NCBI GenBank assembly: GCA_026874595.1
Contig: CM049307.1
Coordinates: 51,461,370-51,525,369, forward strand
Direction of reading: 5' to 3'
DNA from: Sipunculus nudus
Lineage: Eukaryota; Annelida; Sipuncula; Golfingiida; Sipunculidae
Length of the DNA: 64,000 nucleotides
Part shown: in pieces, positions 60,640 through 64,000 of the stretch
Numbering within the stretch: the first letter of the stretch is position 1
Layout: every line of letters begins with the position of its first letter
Program-made: the position numbers and the translations under genes
Notes under the pieces: model-generated
Database searches by the model: none
What the model was told of the DNA's origin: nothing
What the model saw: only the letters and a program-made list of their open reading frames with translations

Positions 60640-61000
60640 CATAAATCATGTCTGTTCATCATTACGTCTCCCTTCATCAGGGATGACCGCTGATGACGGG
60701 GTTTTTCTACTTTTTTTCTGTATTTAGGTTGTAATTTTCTACTTCAAAGATTTTCTGTTTGGAAAAAAGAGCGTGTGTGACCCGTCAGCCCCTGATATAA
60801 AAGGTAAATAGTGACTGCTGATATAGTCTGATACCACTGACTATGTCAGTCTCATCCGACAATTTGCTTTTCCGGTTTTTTTTTCAACACGCCGAATATC
60901 TTAAGATATACATGCACACGACATTTTCCCTTCTGTAACTGCTAGTACGTACCATGCATTTTCAAGTGTGAGTTTGAAAGTCATCTTCTATTCTGAGCAA
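60640..61000 (+). repeat. Third partial copy of the duplicated block
   Basis: It matches 60,125-60,480 (spacing about 520 bp) and 63,660-64,000: ATCATGTCTGTTCATCATTA, ACGTCTCCCTTCATCAGGGA, GATATAAAAGGTAAA, and CTATGTCAGTCTCATCCGAC followed by AATTTGCTTT. Confidence 0.8.
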
Positions 61001-61039
61001 ATAAAATGACAGATATAGGAAGATATATGCTGATATACA

Positions 61040-61880
61040 AATCTCTGTGCAAAGCACCTTAGTTGTCACCTTTGACCCGATAATTAATTTTCTGTCAAAT
61101 TTGTCTGCAATATCAGGGTATAATTATATATATGATGTCGTAGTAAACGTTATATTTAATATAGGTCACATAATCCAGTACTTACACGTTTTTTGTGATA
61201 CATTGGATAAACTTACTCAATTTTTTAGTAATATTGTTCATTTGCATATAAATATTGTACCTGGTTTCCCGATTAAAATCACTTGGCAGGTAACTTTTGA
61301 ACTGGAGAGTTCAATGTCATGTAATCCTCTCTCCAGGTACGAAATTTTCATTGTATTTCCTGAATTAGTGTGACAATGTTTATTCAGTAGAGTAGTCAGT
61401 CAATAATGTAATAATAACGGCAATGTTTTCATGCACGTACTATATTGCTAAATGTGGTCCAAAAGGTAAACTATATTCTTTGTGTCGTCTGTAATATCAT
61501 AAACTATTCATTAGAGTAGCACAGTCAGTATATTTTCATAATAATGGTAAAATCACCATAGTTATTAATACATGCATATTTTGATAAATGTGGTCAAACG
61601 TTTGATTTAACTATGACCAAAGGTGGTTGTCCGATCAGTAATAATGTTGTCATTGTGTAAACACACTGCACACCGTAAATGCCGCACATTGTGTTTACGA
61701 AAGTTAACTGTACATTTTGTAAATTGGGTATAATCTGTGTATATTTCCTATTTGACATTTGTCGCTGTTATAATTGTATATATGACATGGCAGGCAACTT
61801 TAGATTGGAGAGTTCAATGTCATGTGTTTCTCTCTTTCAAGCACAATTAAAGCACATTGTGTTGTGCTTTGGATGGTGTT
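61040..61880 (+). repeat. Internally repetitive block upstream of the primer binding site
   Basis: GGAGAGTTCAATGTCATGT occurs at 61,302 and 61,806, each preceded by TATAATT-TATATATGA- and GGCAGG-AACTTT. A second pair (ATTCAGTAGAGTAG-TCAGTCA at 61,382 and ATTCATTAGAGTAGCACAGTCA at 61,506, two bases differing) also recurs. TATA-like words and a position just upstream of a tRNA-type primer site make this a possible long terminal repeat. Confidence 0.5.
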
Positions 61881-61967
61881 TGTGACTAAGAAGTGATCTG
61901 TATGTGCGGCCCACTACCCCAGTAAATGTCCTTACCACTCCTGGTGTGACAACTACTATTACAGAAA

Positions 61968-61985
61968 TGGCGCCCAACGAGGGGC
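61968..61985 (+). promoter_or_regulatory. LTR-retrotransposon primer binding site (tRNA-Lys type)
   Basis: TGGCGCCCAACGAGGGGC matches the complement of the 3' end of animal tRNA-Lys (CUU type) at 17 of 18 positions. It is preceded by TATTACA at 61,957-61,963 and a GAAA spacer, fitting an LTR that ends in ACA. Such a match is very unlikely by chance. The element downstream is short or decayed: I see no gag or pol. Confidence 0.6.
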
Positions 61986-62565
61986 TACACACCTTTGATA
62001 ATAACACACTGCCAAGTGGAGCTACGAGAGCCCTACAAGACGATACTTTAATATTGGTGATGCTCTGTCAAAATTGCGATACAATAAATGTTCTCATCAT
62101 AATTTTCAGCGAAGTTTTCGACGTAGCATAAGATGCCATGCTAACAGCTCGGTAGACAATGAAAGGTGCCGAGTGCTAGATCTTTACCTGTTTTCAGGGT
62201 TAGATAACATTATAAATAATAACCCCTAAAACTAGGAAATATGCTGGAATGAAAAAGAAGAGAAATTAGATCAACATGAGCCAAATATAATGATGCAAAT
62301 ACTTTAAGGCCAATATTATCTTATCTGGTAAAAATCTGAAAACAAACAAAAATTCAGTTACAGTATTTAATGTTCAGGATCATAAAAAGCTCAATGTATT
62401 CATATGCTGCTGTAAAGCTTGCAGTGAACGGTTTCGCTTTAAGTATGAATATCCTCAAATCACGTCCTCCCCGTACTTACAGAAACAATTAAGCATAAAC
62501 CCGCCAGAAACCCCAAAAAATCATGTACACCAGCTAGGGGTTGACCTTCGTTAATTCTATCTGTC
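61986..62565. other. Non-coding stretch between primer site and duplicated block
   Basis: No recognisable gag or pol domain in any frame. A purine run (GAATGAAAAAGAAGAGAAA, 62,250-62,268) could be a polypurine tract, but its position relative to the next block is about 300 bp too far upstream. Confidence 0.4.
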
Positions 62566-62569
62566 AACA

Positions 62570-64000
62570 GTAAGCACGGTTTGAGTGCACAACGATGGCC
62601 AGGTTTCATTAATTAATCAAGTAACTGAGCAAGATTAGCAGGGCAATGGCCGCAAGCAGTCTAACCGCGGAAATAAACAAGCTGGGGTCAAGCTGGTTAC
62701 AAGGACTCCAAGTCACCCAGCGCACGTGACGCTTTCCTTGTGTAGTATAAACAATACAATTTTTTAGGCAAATTGTTTATATATTACAATAAAGTTTAAA
62801 GGGACTTATCCTATATCTGACCTCTATTGACTAAATGTATATAATAATTTGATCAAATCTTAAAAATAGGCCTGGAAACGCTGATCCGATTAAGGTACAA
62901 AGGCTGCTCTTTTTGTTTATATTCATGACTACATATGTGGGGGCCAAGCAGAATAACACAAACACATTCAACAAGGAGAGCTAGCGGCAATTCAGAAGAA
63001 CAATTATTTTGTAAATGGCAGTGTTCAGCTCCAACACATATGCAATCAAACCCCGTCTGTCACATTTTTTTTTCTGTTTGTTAACATGGCCCCATGTAAC
63101 ATTTACTTAAAGTTTGAAGATAAAACAAAGTTCACATATCCGTTAAGCAGAACATGATATTTTCCTGTTGAATATGATTTTATTATTTTTAGGAAAATGA
63201 TGTGGGAAAACTAACCGATATACAAAGATACATTTTGATATACAGATCTTACATTTAATGGATTCATAACTAATTAATGATATATACTTTGGAAAACAAG
63301 AACTATATAATACAGTAACATGCTACAAAATTCTTTAGTATCAGTAATGATAATTTTGGGGTTTTAAGAGGAAGATTCCTAGGCCCACTGCAGGCCTAAA
63401 CAATCCACGATATTTTTTTATCTTTGTATGTCTGGCCGCGTGTGGGCTAGATTTCGTTATTAAAGTTGGTTAGTTTCCGCTTAATATTTTTCAGATACCA
63501 CGCAGAATAAGATGGTAAGGCTAGAAGTTTAAACACGTGTATTTAAACGGAACTGCTGACGTCTGAGTTACAGAGAACGGAGAGACTTCTCATATGATCC
63601 AATTGCAAACCTTTAGGTGTCATTCCGATAAATGGAAACCAATTAAATCCATTATACGCATTTATCATGTCTCTTCATCATTACGTCTCCCTTCATCAGG
63701 GAGAGAAGCTTACTGGGGTTGATGACGGTTTTTTCTCCTGTTTTTCTCTGTATTCAGGGAGTATTTTTCTATTTCAAACACTTTTTTTTAATAAGGATGC
63801 GAGCCACCTGTATCCCCACCAGCTCCTAACATAAAAGGTATAATGTTTCTGCTTATATAGATTGAAACCACTAACCATGCAAGTCTTATCCGACAATTTG
63901 CTTTGCCGGTCTTTCGAATCTTAAAATATATAAACACATGAACATGACATGTACCTTCTGTAACCAAGGTACTGCTGGTACCATTTTTTAAATCTGAGTT
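62570..64000 (+). repeat. Direct duplication (~4.03 kb spacing), copy 2, cut by window end
   Basis: Second copy of 58,535-60,540 (landmarks listed there). It lacks one of the two ~178-bp tandem units of copy 1. Confidence 0.8.

Noticed and set aside
62250-62268. Polypurine tract of the putative LTR element
   Set aside because: The purine run is about 300 bp upstream of where the duplicated block starts, whereas a true tract should touch the 3' LTR.

Overview
This window reads as an intergenic, repeat-dominated stretch of an animal nuclear genome. It is AT-rich, with long (AT)n, (TTTA)n and poly-G/poly-C tracts, nothing that resembles an operon or a bacterial gene, spliceosomal introns with GT/AG borders, tRNA-headed SINEs, L1/Tx1-like LINEs, and PIF/Harbinger, hAT and Helentron-type DNA elements. 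The mixture (Helentron elements with a tandem-repeat core ending in a hairpin plus CTAG, several tandem-core repeat families, PIF/Harbinger elements with a MADF partner gene) is what I would expect of a marine mollusc, probably a bivalve. That assignment is inference. I found no convincing host protein-coding exon; every recognisable coding segment belongs to a mobile element, and all of them are broken.

Layout. 0-4.2 kb: unannotated AT-rich DNA with one member of a dispersed repeat (0.98-1.26 kb) and a miRNA-precursor-like hairpin (3,750-3,817). 4.2-8.0 kb: copy A of a ~4 kb duplicated segment whose copy B lies at 53.5-57.6 kb; both carry a 31-bp minisatellite (about 10 units in A, about 34 in B). 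8-16.6 kb: low-content DNA with a tRNA-derived SINE (10.5 kb), a GC-rich MITE (13.85-14.14 kb) and dispersed repeats. 16.64-18.99 kb: a PIF/Harbinger transposon in which one internal deletion removed the 3' halves of two convergent genes, transposase (+) and MADF protein (-). 19.37-19.84 kb: a hAT MITE with a perfect 8-bp target duplication. 22.2-27.1 kb: a nearly full-length L1/Tx1-like LINE with a few frameshifts and one stop.

28-37.3 kb: another dispersed-repeat copy, a second SINE, two inverted copies of an element with a CpG-rich 21-bp minisatellite (30.3 and 36.5-37.3 kb), a 340-bp tandem array with a 1,019-bp higher-order period (32-35 kb), and a LINE reverse-transcriptase scrap (36.2-36.5 kb). 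37.6-41.6 kb: a heavily decayed LINE on the minus strand. 41.6-46 kb: a GTCGCC-rich block, a second tandem family (43-43.7 kb) and an inverted relative of the 32-35 kb array (44.7-45.9 kb). 50.8-53.5 kb: three nested elements, with a ~680-bp repeat inside a Helentron-like element inside a terminal-inverted-repeat element. 58.5-64 kb: ~4 kb-spaced direct duplications, with a tRNA-Lys-type primer binding site at 61,968 that points to an old LTR retrotransposon.

Nothing here cooperates as a pathway. The window is a layered record of insertions, tandem-core amplification and segmental duplication. The items most worth a second look are the hairpin at 3.75 kb, the Harbinger deletion derivative, the 21-bp CpG array, the nested Helentron and the primer binding site.
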